A DNA stretch of 64,000 bases, from the NCBI GenBank assembly GCA_020638455.1, contig JACKIK010000003.1, positions 496,001 to 560,000 on the forward strand. The letters run 5' to 3'. The notes under the pieces were generated by a model, which saw only the letters and a list, made by a program, of their open reading frames with translations, was not told the origin of the DNA and did not search any database. The translations under genes were made by a program, and so were the position numbers. Positions 62,773 to 64,000 of the stretch are shown here, one piece after another (position 1 is the stretch's first letter; every line of letters starts with the position of its first letter). Source of the DNA: Hyphomonas sp. (GTDB taxonomy: Bacteria; Pseudomonadota; Alphaproteobacteria; Caulobacterales; Hyphomonadaceae).

Positions 62773-62839
62773 GCACCCAATCGTGCCCCGCACGCTTTAG
62801 GAATCCTTTAAGCCCGCAGCCAGTTTCCGACTGGAATTG

Positions 62840-64000
62840 CTAATGGGCGAGCGCTTCGGCGCTCACGCCCTCTCCCCTGCCCGGCGGACGTTGCCGGTAG
62901 GACAGCGCCTCGGCAATATGTACGCGGCGTACACTAGTTGCTCCATCGAGGTCAGCGATCGTGCGGGCCACTTTCAGCACGCGCGAATAACCCCGCGCGG
63001 TGAGCTGCAACCGGTCCGCTGCTCCGGCAAGCAGGGCCGCACCCGATTCGTCAGGCCGGGCGAAGCGTTCCAGCTCGTTAAGCGGCGCATCGGCATTGAC
63101 CGGGCGGCGGGTATCGCTTGTCTCGTCCTCGTACCGCTCCAACTGGACGGCTATGGCTGCTTCGACCCGCACCTTCGCTTCGGCGGTCCCTTCCGTCGGC
63201 GGCGGCAGGGCAAGGTCCACGGCGGTCACCGGAGGGGTATCGTAGTAGAGATCGATGCGGTCGAGGAACGGGCCGGACAGGCGCGCCTGGTAGGATTCGG
63301 CGCATTTCGGCCCGCGGCGGCAGGCAGCGGCGCCCGGCCCGCCTCCGCAGCGGCAGGGATTCATTGCCGCCACCAGCTGGAACCGGGCCGGATAGCGCAC
63401 GTGCCGGTTTGCCCGCGCAACCACGGCCTCACCGGCCTCGAGTGGCTGGCGGAGACTGTCGAGCACCTGGGCGGAGAATTCCGGCAATTCATCAAGGAAC
63501 AGCACGCCGTGGTGGGCGAGCGAAACCTCACCCGGCTTTGCCTTGATCCCGCCGCCGACCAGCGCCGCCATGGAGGCAGAGTGGTGCGGCGCCCGGAACG
63601 GCCGCGTCCGCGACAGGCGTCCACGCTCCAGCAGCCCGGCGATCGAATGGATCTGCGAGACTTCCAGCAATTCCCGCGCAGACAGCGGCGGCAGAAGTCC
63701 CGGCAAGCGCTGGGCGAGCATCGACTTGCCCGAGCCCGGCGGCCCGCAGAAAAGAAGGTTGTGCCCGCCCGCTGCGGCGATCTCCAGCACACGCTTGGCG
63801 CCTTCCTGGCCTTTGACATCGCGCAGGTCGGGCCCCGGCGGCGGTTCAGCCAGCATGCCGGCTTTTGGCGGGCCGATCAGGTCCCGTCCCGTGAAATGGT
63901 TGATCAATGCGATCAGGCTGCGCGCGCCGAGCACGCTGCCGCCCGCCCAGGCGGCCTCCGCCCCGCAGATTTCCGGGCAGATAAGGCTGAGATTCATCGC
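62840..64000 (-). CDS. ComM/YifB-family AAA ATPase, partial
   Basis: The C-terminal 386 residues of a ComM/YifB-like magnesium-chelatase-type ATPase; the N-terminal part lies beyond the window end and the frame is open there. Walker A is GPPGSGKS, Walker B VLFLDELPEF, and the zinc-like cysteines occur in PCRCGG and CRRGPKCAE. A helical lid ends with RGYSRVLKVARTIADLDG. ComM acts as a hexameric branch-migration helicase in natural transformation. The apparent start MNLSLICPE is internal by comparison with the usual length of about 500 residues. Confidence 0.92.
   Translation of the reverse strand, partial: AMNLSLICPEICGAEAAWAGGSVLGARSLIALINHFTGRDLIGPPKAGMLAEPPPGPDLRDVKGQEGAKRVLEIAAAGGHNLLFCGPPGSGKSMLAQRLPGLLPPLSARELLEVSQIHSIAGLLERGRLSRTRPFRAPHHSASMAALVGGGIKAKPGEVSLAHHGVLFLDELPEFSAQVLDSLRQPLEAGEAVVARANRHVRYPARFQLVAAMNPCRCGGGPGAAACRRGPKCAESYQARLSGPFLDRIDLYYDTPPVTAVDLALPPPTEGTAEAKVRVEAAIAVQLERYEDETSDTRRPVNADAPLNELERFARPDESGAALLAGAADRLQLTARGYSRVLKVARTIADLDGATSVRRVHIAEALSYRQRPPGRGEGVSAEALAH

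Overview
The window is a GC-rich, gene-dense stretch of chromosome. Third codon positions are almost all G or C, neighbouring genes often overlap by 1 to 16 bp, and no gap without a gene exceeds 300 bp. Gene content points to an alphaproteobacterium, most likely from the Caulobacterales/Hyphomonadaceae side. The evidence is COQ9, DUF2794, a comF-grxC-DUF1178 cluster, an alphaproteobacterial-type cytochrome oxidase subunit IV, an FtsZ tail ending in IPAFLRR, a TonB-dependent receptor and many lipoproteins. The genus is inference. I saw no rRNA, tRNA, CRISPR array, insertion sequence or prophage.

Layout. 1-3.4 kb: a minus-strand DsbD-redoxin-GNAT operon. 3.5-8.3 kb: a SapC-family protein, a Tat/lipobox DUF885 peptidase, two small proteins, COQ9 and ribosomal protein S21. 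8.4-13.0 kb: an ABC-2 exporter, a small TraR/DksA zinc finger, a cytochrome oxidase IV-like protein, DUF1178, grxC and comF. 13.0-16.8 kb: an NDUFAF5-like methyltransferase, then a minus-strand ppiC-argJ-mutT-flp run with 2-4 bp overlaps or spacings. 17-22.7 kb: secA, a P-loop kinase, creD and murB. 22.7-24.8 kb: a TonB-dependent receptor inserted in reverse. 25-31.8 kb: ddl-ftsQ-ftsA-ftsZ-lpxC-bamD, the distal half of the division and cell-wall cluster. 31.8-35.6 kb: recN-ligA, pointing the opposite way.

35.7-54 kb is a mixed region. It holds an SDR enzyme, a tautomerase with a divergent MmyB-like regulator, an Xaa-Pro aminopeptidase, a GH75-like lipoprotein, a PrmA-like methyltransferase, a CPBP protease, an M49-like peptidase and a TM2 protein. 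It also holds a VOC-ArsR-SRPBCC operon with a clear promoter and dyad, an acyl-CoA synthetase, a GFA protein, a cyclophilin, an ammonium transporter, pgeF and prs. 54.2-56.6 kb carries a BlaI-type repressor coupled to a membrane metallopeptidase fused to an M23 endopeptidase and a TonB C-terminal domain, with a BlaI-type operator upstream. 57-64 kb carries a TerB/DnaJ protein, a voltage-gated ion channel, an operon of a sensor-less hybrid histidine kinase, an AmpG-like permease and an NTF2-like lipoprotein, and a comM ATPase cut by the window edge.

Cell-envelope biology dominates: murB, ddl, ftsQAZ, lpxC, bamD, secA, creD, pgeF, AmpG and the BlaI/M56-M23 pair. The most distinctive items are the M56-M23-TonB fusion with its operator, a GGTCTG/TTCCGGCC repeat next to two terminators 53 kb apart, the channel with a TMDGW filter, and the TonB receptor wedged between murB and ddl.
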